Source: Strigops habroptila
Taxonomy: Eukaryota > Chordata > Aves > Psittaciformes > Psittacidae
Length of the DNA: 64,000 nt
Reading direction: 5' to 3'
NCBI RefSeq assembly: GCF_004027225.2
Contig: NC_044279.2
Coordinates: forward strand, 28,188,705 to 28,252,704
The position numbers were made by a program, and so were the translations under genes. Each line of letters starts with the position of its first letter. Position 1 is the first letter of the stretch. Below the pieces are notes generated by a model. It was not told the origin of the DNA. It saw only the letters and a list, made by a program, of their open reading frames with translations, and searched no databases. Of the stretch, positions 1-15,152 are shown one piece after another.

Positions 1-1497
1 CGCTCCTGAGTAAGCAGTGCTGTATCATTATGTAGCTAACCTTAGAAACACCTGTCTCCAAGCAGGTTAAGGCAACTGCAACTCAACATAATTTCCAAGG
101 CAAATTATCTGAAGAAAGGAAATCTACTGCATTACTTGATCTGAACAGCACAAACGTAAAAGCTCTTGAATGCTAAAAAGGCTTTTACAACCTTTTAAAG
201 AATTGCTAATCTGAAATGCAAGTTTGGAAAACTTTTTCTTACAAAATAAAGGCTCTCTATTGCCAGCATGCTGACAGTTTAAGGGAGCTTCCTCTTGCAG
301 CAGTTTATTGCTAGTGGCTCTAATGGTTGCTGATCTACCAGTCAATATGCACAACACGTTTCTCTTCCAAAGTGGCAGCCACATAAAAGTTTGGCTCATG
401 TATGAACTTTTACGGTAAATGGGAAGAAAAAAATCCTAAACTAGTGTATACTCATACCTCGCTTCAGAAAAGCCAATATAACAAAAAACTCTAAGCAAGA
501 TCCAGTACTGGATATTAATTAATAACCAGAGTTAATTTAAAGAGAGTTATTTTCTTCCATTTTATTTTAACTGAAATCACTATGAAGATCATAACTTGTT
601 AATCAAATAACACTTTCTGTCACCCAAAGGAGAAATAAAAACTGTCTCAATCTCTACTTCATCTACCGAAAACTTGACAATACTTTCCCTTAATTCTCCA
701 GGTATTTTTGTAGTCCAGTGGTGAATATCTGCATCACAGCATACCTAATTCTTCATGCTTTTTCTCAAGCCATGACAGGTCCTTCCTGTAGCTCTAGAAG
801 TCCTGTATCTTGCCCTACTCTAAGTCCAAGGCTGCAGTACTCCTGCCATGCTGACCCTGAGCTAAGGTTGCAGCCACAATTGTTCATCACTCCTACCATG
901 GTCTGATAGTGAATACGGCAGCCTAACTTGATGCTGCCAAATTCAGGAGTCGACAAAAATCATATTCTGGTTCGCAGCAAACACACAACCATCAGCCAAG
1001 GGTAAGGGGAACTGTAGCCATTACTTGTAGGTGCTCACCTTCTTCCTTGATCATTAGAATAAGTAATACTTTAGTATCTGTTATACTCTCTTGCACCACA
1101 GGACACTAACTCATGAATATTATTAGCTGATAAAGAAATGATGAAGAAAATATGTATTTAGAGAAGAACGGAACCACTTTTCAGAACTGAAAATCTGAAT
1201 CACACGCTTCACTGATGGAAAATGTGTTGTACTATCCCTGCTTTTAGTTACTGTGGTAAAAAGCAGAAGCTTTGAAGATAATCTACCACTCATTAAGGAC
1301 AAAAAATATAATCACTCACCCCAGATGACTGGAAAATTTTGTTAAGCTGGCTTTAATCTTGAGGCAATTACTTTTCCATTTTTGACTACTCTATGCTGTC
1401 CTAGTTTATGTCACCCCAGGCTTCTAGTCCATCTGGCCTGCAGGTGAATCTATCATTGCTATCTGTCATTTGTGACAATTTTTTAAAAATTGTGGTA

Positions 1498-1545
1498 TGT
1501 ATGTATATGTACATATATATGTACATCAAGATATATATATCTCAA
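1498..1545. repeat. TATG/TA-rich microsatellite
   Basis: Interrupted run of GTAT, GTAC and TA units. An overlapping plus-strand open frame (1408-1758) encodes a Tyr/Met/Ile-rich stretch only because of this repeat and is not treated as a gene. Confidence 0.7.
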
Positions 1546-3281
1546 CAGCGAGAAAGCAGACATAAGCATTCTTACTGGATTCTTACTAGAGGATCAAGAA
1601 TAACTTTATTACTGACTCTTCCTGCTTTCCATAAGGGAAAAAGAGAAACAAATGAAAATCATTCTCTTGTTCTGCAGAAACACATTCTTGAACACACTAA
1701 ATTCATTGTCAAACACCATCTTGGAATGGGAAACAAAAATGGCACTAGCAATATTTAATTAATTATTTTCTTGGATTGACCTCGTCACCACTGGGAACTC
1801 TTCTTTGGTGCATTCCACAGTTTTATTTTTTCTTGCTTTTTTTTCTTGCTCGGAGTCTTTCCCAGACATCAATGAGGAGTGACTTGAAATGCATAAATCT
1901 AAAACACAGAAGAAGAAAGGCTGCCACTTCAGTCCCCAGGCTCCTCACTTGACATCCTCTAGCCCCCTTCAAGCTGGCCATCCATGCCACTAGCAGTGAA
2001 AGTGAGAAGCACAATGATGCTGATGCTAGCACCTCTGTGTCAATTGCTGTAATATCCAGTGCCCTTGGATAAGAAAATTTCTTCAAGCTTCAAACCATTA
2101 ATGCCCCTGTTAAGTATCTTCTTCCAAAAGCCATTGACAGAGTAAAGGGTGTGTTCTTCCTGTAGTCAATAAAGATAAAATACAGTATACAGGTAATTAA
2201 GGGAATTGTAAGAACACAAAGCACTTTTTAAACATGATTTAACCCCTTGGGCATCCAGCATAAGTACAGTGCCTGTGAAGAAAAGCATGAATGGGGATTC
2301 ATTTGAATTTGTGTAATTTCAAAGCACTTGTCAGAAATATTGTATAGAAATGGGCACATTTGAGGTTCTGTTTATGTAAACTCTTCAACACATATAGTCA
2401 AAGATTGTTTGAAAATGGTGTAGAAATGGATTTTCTAAGATTTCCCAATTTTATGATCTTTACCGAGATGGTCATAGCTTCTCTCCTATCTGGTGCTTCA
2501 ACCTAATACCTTGCTCAGAATCCAAAACTATATTTAAAAAAAAAAAGAGAAAGAAAAGCATGAAGGAACATGCCAAAATACTGCTGCTATTATCCATGCC
2601 TTCCTGTGATAATCATCTGCTTCATTTTTATTTTCTAAATCACCACAAGCAGGGTAGAACAGACATGCTGTTATCTTTAGAGTATCTGTAGTAACTCTGA
2701 GGATAACATAATCTTAGGTCACCTCCTTTTACTGGAAAAGCTTCAGGATAGAGTGGTGGAAAAATACAGAAATCCTTCGCACTGCAGGTGAGAGGTATGT
2801 GGAGTACGCATTGCCTAACCTCACTGAGATTTAACTATCCTTGTGGCATGCTAAGGAACAACAACTTATTATGCCATAGTACACTGACCATGAGAAAAGT
2901 CTGATTTTGGAAAAACGGTAAAATTGCTTCCGTGCTCCTCCAGCATTATAAGGTTTACAGCTGTGATAAATTGCTTTCCTATCTGAGCCTTCACTTAAAT
3001 CAATCAGTGGCCATTTCAGTTATTCTAAACATTGATATACATCAAAATGCAACTGCTTTTATCTACAGCCAATGCTACAGACACAGTGTTGATAAGCAGA
3101 GAATACAATCTAGGTTGAATAACACTGATTCCTTCCCCTTATTCTTACTCTTCCCTGAGAAAAGACTCAAATGTTGGTTTCTATACTAAAAATAGCAAAT
3201 ACAATAAGGTGTATTAAGAAAGCCTTTGTCAGAATATTTTTATGATTTATTAAATAAGGGATGCTTTGATCTGGTATACTG

Positions 3282-3299
3282 AATAATAATAATAATAAT
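3282..3299. repeat. AAT trinucleotide microsatellite
   Basis: Six uninterrupted AAT units in AT-rich sequence. Confidence 0.8.
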
Positions 3300-6200
3300 G
3301 CATTTACAAACATAGGGATTTGTTATTAATGAAATGTATATATTTGAAATTAATGAAAAATGTGATTATATAATGCAATGTGAAGTTACAAAAAAATCCC
3401 ACATTACTCGAGGATAAATATAAAATTAAATTGAGGAATAAATTGCATGATGAAGTTTAAATTAAACTTAAAGCCTCTAACAAAGGAAATTAATATCCAT
3501 CATGAACTGAACATCTTTAAATAAATTTAATCAGAAGATTTATTCTGGACATTGAATAAAGTTTTTTTCAGTGTTAGTAAAGTAAATTTGATATACTTCT
3601 CCCTCTTACAGAAAAAAAAATCCTAAATGTTACAACTTAAGAATCCAATTTCTACTTTGCAAATAAAACTACTGTAAGTATCTTTTTTTCTCTGTAACCC
3701 TTAAACTAGTAATTTTTGTGAAGAAGCTTTCCTTTGTATGTAATGTCCTGTAATCTTTTTCGTCAAGCTTTCTTGCACATTCCTTTGAAACATTTAGAAA
3801 ACTGTTATTGGAGAAAAGAAACAAGTCTTGATGGTCTATTCCTTTATTGACAGGTCTTTTCATCTCTGCTGTATCAGAGCCTATCAGTGCATGCAATACC
3901 ACTAGGAAGTGTGGAATGAACAAGGGAGATATTTCTTGCTGACACTCTACCCATACTCTATGTCCCAGTAGAAAAGCTGTCTCTGCAACTGCCTGTAACA
4001 CAAACCTTCTATATCCCATCTCCTACTTGCTTCTGTATTGGTTGAAATGACAGTTATGTGTGGCTAGTAGGATGTAGTTGAACTAAAGCTTTATGGAAAA
4101 AGCTCTCATAGAGAATGGGAGAAGGGAGACAAAACTCAGATATGAACCTCAAATCTGTGGTTTGGGCTCATCACTGGTTAATTTAAACAGTCAAGGTTTC
4201 CTTGGAAGATGGGAGTGGTGGATGTGTGAAAAACATTATGATCAATAACAAATCAGGGTGAGAGTCTCCTAAATGGGAATAACTGCAGTACTGGAATCTA
4301 TATGCAAGAACAATCAGGGATTGGAGTATTTATGATATGAATTAACTGCCCCAGTGCTAATTCAGGAAAACAATTTACTTTTCCAAAATGTTACCGCCTG
4401 GAATTCTCCTGTTTTAAAATTTAGTAAAACTTTCAAAATCAGTTATTACTCACCGATTACTTTGCAAGCCAGATGTCTTAGAGAAAAGGAAAAAACCATG
4501 CTGTTCTGATAAATCAGGCAATAAATGCAGATCTCGACAGATCGGATGGAAGCCATCATGATTAGCCTCATCTATATTTCCTTGTTTATTACAGCCATTT
4601 TCTGCTTCAAGAAAATACTCTCATCTGCCTGCAGCATAGCTTAGAGCTAGAGTAAAAAATCTGTCTTTTCTCACAATATGCAAGCAGACTAACTCAACAA
4701 TCATTACACAGAACAGACATGGAGAAGAGAAACTCAAAGTGTCACATCAACAATGCCACATTCTCAGTTCCTGTAAATCCTTTTAAATTGGACTTCTCCA
4801 CACATCAAAAATAGCCAGTTAGGGGTTTTATGTCACCCTTTAAAACTGCATCCTAGTAGCTTCTACCAATTTCTATCCTATCAATAACTGGATAGCTCAT
4901 TTGCTGCAGTGCCAGTCTATAACAAACATTTACAATGGCATTGTGTTATTTCACCTACGTACTTCAGGCCAGCATGCTAACAAAACTCATGGGAGAGGAA
5001 CAACGGGGAAATCTCTCTCAAGACCACCATCAGGGAGGGTGTGTGGTAAGCTGTGCCCATTATTGATTCCAGTCCTGTGACCACTGTGGATCTGAGAGCA
5101 TCATGGGGGACCAGCAAAAAGACCACAGATATCTCTGTAAGGAACCAATCACCTTTGCAGACCCAGGGCCTTTTAAGTTTCTTGTAGTCCACATTCCCCT
5201 CCTTCACAGCTCACAGCAGAATGGCTTTAGCCTGCCTGTGTACTGAGGCACCTTACCTCCCTTGAAGGTGTTGCTTCCCTAGCCATCTCTGTGAATCCAG
5301 TATGTCTGCAGTCCTCTAGCACTCCCATTTTCCAGCTCCTTCACCACTATTAATCCTCTAAGAAAGCAACTATATCTATTCTGTATTTGTATTCTGAGAT
5401 GTACACAAAGCCTTGGTCTTCTGCTTTGATATGCAAAAGGTAACAGCACACTCACATTTTCCCTTCCAACATTTACATATAATTCAATTTTTCAATCCTG
5501 CTAGTTAAGACTCTGGTTATTTGTCTCTTTCTCCAACATATCTCTCTTAAATGGTTTTAGTCAATTTTTTTCCTCAATGTAGTCAACCATACTACTCTAC
5601 ACAAACTTGCACTGGCTAAAGGGATGTCCATTTCTTTCTGCTCTAAATATTTCAACTGCAATTGAACTCAATTATTTGCCTAGAAGTTAAAATTCTTAGA
5701 TTACATTTTTCAACTTGTATTTATTCAAACCTGTATGATTTTTTGATCCATTTCCAGCCTTACTGAATTTAAGAAAATAATGAAAAGGGATGGTAAAGGT
5801 TAGTTCCCCTTCTTTGGCCTAAAAAGCCTTAACTCAAACTCCATGTATTGATCCTGACTGGGAGACTGTTACCCATCTTCGAGCTTGTGATCCACATAGC
5901 AGTTAACTTCACAGGCAAAGGCATGCCTGGTGCTGCACAAATCCTTCGCTGCACGATGAGCTTGGCTCACCGCCACAAGGCCACCTATATGGCCTTGCCT
6001 TTACCTAACAGTGCAACAAGTAGTTTTCATGAGAACATCTGTTACAAATAGAGCTGTTCTCTTGTAAGGAAATTATAGTTTGAATGGCTAAAACGAAGAG
6101 CTCCTCTCCATGGGCAGGATCTGTGCACTGTGGGCAGATCTGTCTGGGCTCTATCCAATGCTGCACAAACCCGGAGTGCCCATCATCTGAAGATTTACTC

Positions 6201-9200
6201 ACTATTTATCTCTTCTCATTCTGTTTTATTGAAGCGGTTATCTTATTAAGCCACTTGTTGTCAAGCTTGTCCCATCAAGATGCAGAAAGGATCTTGCACT
6301 GTGTCTCTCTCTGTCTTCATCTCCCCTGTGCCACAGCTGGTACAGAACAACCTGTGACCCCAAGCCTCCAAAAAATCCTAGGATACTGATTCAGTGCCTT
6401 TCTTCCATGAAATATCTCTTACCAGTTCCAAACTTTAGCTTTGCTTTTCATTTGTCATAGTCTAAATGTTATAGATACTCCATTGTTTTATGTAATTCAA
6501 TAGTCAGAAGTAATTAGTATTTTTATATGACCAAATTTTGTGCTATTAATCATATTTGAGAAGGAGCTTTTTTATAGTTTTTTATTTTAGGAAGACTGAA
6601 AACTGATCTTTTTACAAATAATACATGAAGCATTTCCTTGAATATGGAAGATGACTCATTTTTAAATTATTGTTTTCTTCTGTAACATGATTTGGGAAGT
6701 AATCGGCCACAAATGGATACTGGCTGTCACAGTCTAGTTTCTGCTGGGTTGACTTTCACAGATTTGAATAACCCTGGGTCCTACTGAAGCCAAATGGATC
6801 TTCAAATGTTCAAATCCTTGAAAAACCAGGCCAAATCTATGTTCAGGGTATTCTCTTTTCCTTCCTTGCTTCTTTAATTCATACAGGGTATAGCAACATC
6901 TTTAAACATACCCTAGATTTTCTGGTGATTAGTTCCCTGATCACAGTATTTCCTCAGGTCATATGTCAACCACTGACTAGAAGTGGCAGTACAGGAGTGA
7001 GAAGTAATAGAAATATGCAGCAATGTTTGGCATCCATAAAAAAAACAGTTTAACATGAGTGCTTCAAATGTATAGGAAGATTTGCTAAATAATTTAAAGA
7101 ATTCTCAGGTATTAGGTACAGGACATCCTTTCACCAAAAAAGTTTAACCCCGGGACTGAATATTCCCTGATTATTTATAATGGCAAAGCTGGAAAGTGTT
7201 GGGACAACTCCATTGCTTCTGGAACTGTTTTGTAATCTCACTAGGAAAATGGTAGAATAGCTCAGCTTAGTAGTCATTTTTATATCTTACTGGAACCTTG
7301 TTATTCTAACTTCATATCTTGATACATTATACGGCTGTCAGGATAGCATGTGGAAAAAACAGTCCTTGTCAAACATACCTTCTAATCTTTTCACCAAATT
7401 TAGAGCAAAATACTACAATCTCTAAGGAGACTGAAACACACGCTTCAACTTCTGTTTACTTTTTTAATGAACTAAACTTTCACATGTTATTTACTTGAAG
7501 ACAGAGATACCATTGATGTCAGTCTTTCTCAGATTGGGTGTAGCACCTCAAGTATCTCCTGCTGCAATGCTCTTGAATCTATTAACAGTTGTGTTCACCT
7601 GATAAATATGGACTCTGGACACCATTGCAATATACAATAAGCCCTGTGGAAAGCCAAGGAAGCTCACTACTGCAGACATTGCATCTGTGCCGTCATATGG
7701 TATAAAAAAAGGAATTAAGAGAACTCTACATTGATAATATGAGTACAAAAACTCTAAATATCAGCAGTCATTAGTTAATAAAAAATTCTGAGTTTTCCTT
7801 GAGCCCATTGGAAGCTGGAGGAAAGAAGTTATGACAGCAGGAAGAGTAGCTGTCAAAGGAGCACCAATGTGTAATGAGAGAAGACATTTCAGAAAATAGA
7901 ATATGGTTCCATTTCTGCTTGTCAGGACTCATTGAAGCTGAATAGCTCTGAATTCACTGCTCAAAATGGACAGTGTAGACCGATGACTAGTAGCAACCAG
8001 CCTGCCTCCAAACTACAAATCTGCCTCGGAAGGGAATGCATGCCCAAGCACTTCTAGAGTGCGGTGTCTGGTTGCATAAGCCTGCTCTCTCATGGTGATT
8101 AATGTGATTGTCAGGCATTTATGAGTACTGGCACTTTGGCCCATTTACAGCGGCAAATGTTTATTATCAAAACCTGATTTCTTCCATTTTTATAGCATGT
8201 GCTGAAAAAGGAGTTAGTGCTTTCTTTCCTTGGCTTGCAAAACTGATGTGTCCCTTGGAGTAAATTCATTACTTGGAAAATAGGAAAGCATGAAAAGAAA
8301 TACATGGAACATTTCTTAAATCTAGACAGCTATAGATTACTACATATGCCAGGAAAGTGCCATTTCAGTTAAATATAGTGTAAATACAATTTTGGTTTGC
8401 GTTGTGTCTTTCAAGCAGAAATCAAGAAAATACATGTTCTTCTATCTCTATGATCCTTTGAAAGACCTGTCTTTAGTGAATCAGAGCTAGAGATTCTTGG
8501 AAGCTGAATGTCTACAAGCAAATGCACAAGATGCTTTCTTTTGGAAGGAAACCTCTGAGCCTAATTGGTCCAATGTGCTGAATGACATTTTACAGACACA
8601 ACACAAGATGCATGTCCTAAACAATGATACAAGATAGTTCTTTCCCAAATCTCTCATGCAGACCTGAAAAAGCTGTTGCCTTACCTAAAATTGTTTACAA
8701 TCTGAGTCCTGCTACAAAACCTACTGAGAGACAAAAAGCAAAACTCATGCTGATTTTGATCTTGACCAAGCTCTAAGATCAACTTTTTGTCTTGTCTCCA
8801 CCATGAGTGAGCAGAGAGGAAGCCCTTCTGCATTAGGTCAGAACTGCACCTAGAGCCATGTGCAAATACCATATTGGCTCTAACCCTGTTAGTTCAGTTC
8901 TCCCAGTAGGCTTTAGAAAGGCCTCCACAGAGCTACATGGGAATTTGGATTTGGCATGTAAAGGTGGATAAGTACCTCAGTTGATTAAAAGACATATTAC
9001 AATCTCATTGAATCCCAGCATAGCCCCCACAGAGAGAAATCACATATAGAAGCAACACAAGCACTCTGGGCAGTCCACATATTTCTCCTTTCTAACAAGA
9101 GGTAAAGGAAATGGTAGACTCATAAACTGTAAAGACTGGGTGGAGATTTGGGTAACCATAGGTTCTCTTTCATCCGTCCTAAATGAACACAACCCAAGCA

Positions 9201-9399
9201 ACTGTCTTGTTTGGGGAATGAACACTTCTGGTTCCTTTGGATTTGGAATCATTTTAAAGAATAAACAAAAGGGCCCAAGGAAGAGAGTTATCAGTCAATA
9301 ATAAACCACAAAGGATTGCAAGTTCAGAAAAGAACCCGTTGGAAGTTGACATATATCTTCTAAAAAGCCTACACCTGCCCAGAAAATCTCCAGAGCTCT

Positions 9400-9895
9400 T
9401 CATGAGCTGGTCCTAGAAATGGCCAGACACTTCAACATGAGGAGTGATGTGGTGAAGTGTGACACCCACACCTCTGAGGGATTCAGCATTCTGCAGTCAG
9501 AGCACATCTCTGATATAGCCCAGCCATGTAGCCTTGGCTCAGGCTGCTGAGGAGACTGCGAAGCTGTGAGAAAGAGCACTGAGACGTTATGTAGAGCAAA
9601 GGCAGGTAAGATAAGGAAGGTAAAATTGTAGACACAGAGATGTAGAGACAGGTTGTTAGCAGCTCCAGGACAAGAGTTCAAAAGGAAAAGCATGAACCTT
9701 AGAAGGTATAAAACCTTAAAGGAAAAACCATGGATCTGGAAAGTCACCACCTCTGAAGACATGCCCCATAGAGCAGTGGTCCAGCCCTTCCTCACATGTC
9801 TGATGATTGATGACCAGCGACGACTCTGTGGTGAGCTCACTAACACTAAGCTGAATAGCATGGTAAACTTTGCTATCTTGTATTTGTGTTAGCCG
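9400..9895 (+). repeat. Possible old LTR-like fragment
   Basis: This block is richer in G+C than its surroundings. It carries a TATA-like GGTATAAAA at 9706-9714 and ends in a segment that resembles the 3' part of avian ERV LTRs. I see no target duplication or clear TG...CA boundaries. A 153-codon minus-strand open frame (9400-9861) crosses it but has no recognisable domain. The call is tentative; it could be ordinary unique sequence. Confidence 0.25.
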
Positions 9896-12800
9896 CTAAA
9901 TAATTATTCTGTACTTGTAAGTTGTGTATGTCTTATTTTCAGAGTCTCTTTGAATATGGTAAAAGGTGCCTGAACAAAGTGACCTGGAAAATTACAACTG
10001 ACACAAATAAAATGAGCAATAAAAGAAAACTTAGGGTAAGGAATAGGCATAACTGAAAACAAAGAAAATAAAATATGACCCTGAATAAGGGATGGATATA
10101 CGCCCATAGCCTATTCAGCAAAAGCTACCAAGAGAGGGATTGTTGTAACTCCCTGCTGTGCAAGTTCTCTGCAATACCTGATATTTATTTAAAAATAAGT
10201 ATGCCCTATCAGGAGGTGGATTTCCGATGAGTACCAATAATATCAAATAAAATCAGCATTGTGTTTCAGCTGTTCACATACATAAATTGTTAATCTGACA
10301 TTAGTTATTTCTGCATTGCAGTTGCAGACTGATATCATTTTAGTTTATACTTTGCTAACTAGCTGACTTGAATGTTGGTGGTAGCCTAACTACAGCAGAA
10401 AAGAGGGTTTCTTTTCCAGTGAAAGCAGACAAATTCTGCCTACTTCCATATGCTGTGCACCATGATACTGCAGCCAGGCTTTTGCAAATGTTTGAATAAA
10501 GCCTTCATTGCTATATCTACACTGCAAATAAACTGTTTTGCTCAAAGAGGACAAAGATCACCAAAAAGAGTCACTTAAAGTAAACCACTGAACGCAGCTG
10601 AGAATACTGCTGATCAACAGAAGGCTAGCAGGAAAGTCTTTTGAGATAAACTGCTGGAGCAGAAAACGACCCCAAGGAGTGAATGCCACAGTGATAGAGA
10701 GAGACCCAGGCACCGTTTCCTGTTCCAGACCTGTGGCAGACGAAGGAGTCAGGCTCTTCCATACTTTCAGAAACTTTTCTGAAAAGGGGCAGTATTAAGC
10801 CAGGGTAAATCTTGGGTTGCAGCCTTAAGCAAAAGGCTTTGGAGGATCATGACGTCAAGAAGAAAATAGTAATGATCAACAAATCTTAGTGCTAAAAGAA
10901 ACTATGCAAGTAAGATGAAGAAAAAATGGAAGTCAAAGAAAAGCTAGAATGTCTGAATGACTGCTGAAGCCAGGTTAGTTGAAAATGGTCCAGACAGCAG
11001 GATTTCCTTAAAAAAACAAACCAAAACCCAATCTATTCTATGTCAGGATGTATTTAATAACTGCCCCAATTTCTCTTTGCCAGTAAGCTAATTGGACTGA
11101 TTCTGCATGACGATTAGCCACAGCTCTTTCACTTCCACCTTTGGACCTGGGTCTGACTTAGTGTTCTCCAACTACTTTCCAGCAAAAGCTAGTGCTCCTT
11201 CCTTGTTCTCTTTAACTAGTCGGCCCTCCCTGGCATTGCTTTGTTAAATTCCCATGTTTTCATTTAGTCCTTTCTCACATCTTGTAGGTTACAACCTGCT
11301 GACCTGTTTAGCTAGTTGGATAGAATGATGAAATACTCTGGAAACAGTGAAAGTATTGCTTTAGTGATAATTTCTGTCTGGCACTGTCTACTAAGAAGGA
11401 AATGAATTCATAATAACACTGTTTTCTCTTTAAAACAAACCCATTTTCTGATACAAGAGTTTAATTTTCTTTGGCAAGCAGGCAGGAAGAAATATACTAA
11501 TTTAAATTTGCGTTCTCATAAAATAAGGAGAAGTTTCTGAAATGAACCATATTTTATGTTTTTCTCTCTTCCACTGCTCTCTATTATTCCTCACTCACCA
11601 TTTCAATTCTTGTTAAGCTGTCACTTTGCGTTTTTTCCCTCTGGAATGACAGCAGGGCATGCTGTTTACACTGGCTAGACAGATGCCTACCCCAGAGAGC
11701 AAGCATATCAGCTTCTGGACTGCACAGCCTGTACCAACATGGTATGTGTCCCTGACATCAGATCTTTGGCATTAATGTATGTAGGTGACAAGCTCGTTAG
11801 CAAGTCAGATGGTGTAGAACTTATGCAATTCAAGAAACAGCCAAAGAGATAATTTTACTGCCTGAAAACAAAAACTTTAATTTTGGTTCCTGTATAAAAA
11901 TTTGTCTGATAATTAAAATCAAATCGAGTCCCTGCAGCAATATTGAAATGGTTAAAACGTGTCTACAAACCCAGAAGTACTGAAAAATACAGTTCAGCCT
12001 GATTTTGAACAATATTAAACAGGAGCCAAATTACTGCCATTGAAGTGTCTAGAGTACCAGCATAAATGCAACTTTTGCTGTGGGAGGTGATACGTCTTCA
12101 TAAGGTTTTGTTGTTCTAGAGCAGCCTTGGAGGAAGGTTTTGCAGGGCTGAAACAGAAGAGATGCAGTTAACCTTCCTACACCAGCATATAAGGCACCAA
12201 GAAGAATGAAGTTTCTTCCCTGCCAGCATTCAAGCTGCAAGAGTAACTGCATTAATCCCATCCTAACTTTTCTGCTCATAAATCCAGAAAATAGTATTAT
12301 GCCATCGTGGGTCCTCATTCCCACCTTCACTCCTGCTAAGTTCACCCAATGCCAGCTTGGCAATATCTTAACCAAGTCTTAACATTTCACAAAAGAAAGG
12401 AAGAAGACAAAATCATCCAGAGCTCTTCTGAGGGGCTGTTCTGACAAAGCGCAAGTGATTATATAAGATATAGAAGAATTTAAAGCAAAGGGTTCAAGTC
12501 CATACTCAGAGTAACTTTACATCAGGAGGGATTCCAGCATATATAGTGACTTTACTGTAGATTGATACAGTTTGAACACAGACATTTCAGAGAGACTGAG
12601 ACACCACCAGTTTGGTTGAAGATACCACACTTACTTACATAGACATGGGATTAGATCCATCTGATTCACCATTGTAAAAGTTTACAATGTAGACATCTGC
12701 AATTGCGTTGGACTTGTACATGTTACTGTTCCTAGAGGTGAAATAGGTTCTTCTGTGACTTCTCCCATCTAACGTATGCATACAAAATGTATCGGACCAC

Positions 12801-15152
12801 TTAAGACTTGCAAGTGCATATATTTCTCTCTACTATCACAGGAGTTGAGGCTGGCTATATCAGATAGTTGTCTACATTACTTTTCACTAAAATCAGGTGT
12901 GATGAACCCCATCCTGGAGAGCATGGAACACCTCTGGGACACCTACCGCACCCAGTCAAAAACTTGACACCTCTGTCAATTAGAGACGGATTTGTATAGT
13001 GATTTTGTTTTTCATTTCCACTGGGAAAGCAGGCAGCTTCAGGTTTTGTCTTGCTTATGCCATGACCAGCCAGCACTATCTGTGTGCCATGGCAAAACAC
13101 ACTGTCTCAGCTTACTGCCAGTTGCAGAACGTGCAAATAGAACATTTTCACGCTTCAGAGAAAGTATAGTGCAAATTTCAAAGAGCAAAGATTTGGCACA
13201 GTTCTCATTTCATCCCAGCTGATTCTCTCCTCCTGAGGCACAGGTAGGTTGTCAGCTTTCAAGTGAGATGAGATCCATTTAAAGACTGTGACATTGCAGG
13301 TGTCAGAAAAATCACAGATTCTACTTGAAACCAACATTTTTAATTACATTTGGCATTCCCATGCATATTGCTGTCACTTTTCTACTACTGATGGCAATAG
13401 GCTAGGGAATGTCCAACATAATTAAAAACTTACATTCCTAATATATTCCATGACTTTTATGTACCTTCAAGCCTTTGGACTCCTGTGTAATAGAAACTAT
13501 AGGTGTCTGACACCTCAAGCGCCACTTACAAAGTAAGATCCTGCCCGAGTACTGCCAAAAAGTGATTGCCAAAACAAAGCACCTGGAAGCAACTGGCTTT
13601 ATTCTCCCATCCCTCTACAGAGCCAGAGTCCTCTTCTAGTAGTAGCTGCTTAACTGATCACATCTACTTTTGAAACCAGGACTGGAGGAGATGTAATGGC
13701 AGTGGTGCTGCTCTCTACATTCTTCAGAATAGCAGTGTGGTTAGGTCACTCACCTAGAAAGTGGAAAATGTATTTTAGGCTCTCTTCCAGCTGACAGGTT
13801 TCAAACTTCTCCAGAAGACAAACACAACAATAGGTTCAAGTTGCTCTTCATCCCTGCTGCCAAAGCAGAGTCACCCTAAAACCAAGGAGTCATGGGATCA
13901 AAAGATGAGCAAATAAGGAAGATGCCAGTACTGTAACGTTGTGAATAGGGCACTCATTTAGGACAGGGTAAGAACAAGTGATTCTGATCCCTGCTCACAG
14001 AAATTGTACAACTGACAATCAGATGCAAAAAATAGAATGATCCAGAGTGCAGAACACTGAAGTTTTCATGCTTCCTTTTGAAGATCAAATCAGCAGCAAA
14101 GATTTTCAAGGCTATCCTAGATCAGCTTCAGTAAAACCTCTTCAAAACATATACTGAAGAGTTCAATTCCTCCACCATCTTCAAAACAGTAAACTGACAA
14201 TCTTCTACAATGCAACATTTCTCTCTGAGCAAAGCTTCAAATCCTTAGGATATATATTGCAATTTGGTGTCAGATGCTAACTCTTCCTCTTCCATGGGAC
14301 ACCTAAAGGAGAAATCACTTATGGTTGCTGAAACTGAGTGCAAACATAAGCACTATGTCTGATTCCTTCCTGAAGTAATTTATTAGTGAGATGACCTGCA
14401 AGATCAAATGGCACTACAGTATCACTCACAAATTCTTCTTACAATGAATTAGGGAAAAAGACAAATTGGAATGGCAGTGCAAAACATGACTACTGTCCCA
14501 TAATGTGACATTCATGCAGCAAAATTTTAGAGCGGCCTTAACTTCAGTATTGAGTCCCGACCAAGAGTACAACTACACATTTTGCCTGTAGCATTTCTAA
14601 GATAGTGAGGCAAAGAACATCTGATATTACACATCCATCTTGTAAGGGAAACTTGTTGCTTAGTATGAAGAACTGTATTAAAGACGAATCAAGCCATTTG
14701 AGAACTTTTAGCCATTGCACTGTCAGGTGTTTCTGTAGTTTCTCTTAAATCAGTATGTCAAAGAAATCTAAATTCAACTGGAATTGTATTCATACTTGTG
14801 ATGAATGTAGAAGTTCCCTCCATGCCATTGATCTGTAAACCTGAGGACATCACATTTTCTGTTTCCTGTTCTTGCAGTTTGGAGCAACAAATGCTGTCAG
14901 GTGTCTGCTGTCCTAGTAATAGAATGGTTCACAAGCTATAACTTAGAAGAGAAATAAACAAAGAAATCTGTTCCACAATGCTCTAGAAATATTTATTATA
15001 TATATAGAAGTGATTCACAGTCACCCTAGGTCTATATTCACAAAACTAGACAAACAGTCCTAGTCTTCTTTTCATCTACTTTAGGGGAGAGTTGTCATTG
15101 AGCACTAAGAGATCTCATCAGAAGATTAGTGCTTTACTGGGCTGCTTTAACC
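9896..15152. other. Gene-free DNA, no recognised element
   Basis: No coding exon, RNA gene or transposon recognised. The open frames (up to 108 codons) have no family resemblance. Confidence 0.55.

Larger units (their letters stand above)
1..9399. other. Gene-free AT-rich DNA, no recognised element
   Basis: I see no coding exon, RNA gene or recognisable transposon here. The open frames are short (up to 116 codons), low in complexity and unlike any family I know. Small simple repeats lie at 1498-1545 (TA/TGTA-rich) and 3282-3299 (AAT). Confidence 0.6.

Noticed and set aside
9400-9861. 153-codon minus-strand ORF as a gene
   Set aside because: No recognisable domain or splice context; it crosses a possible LTR-like block.
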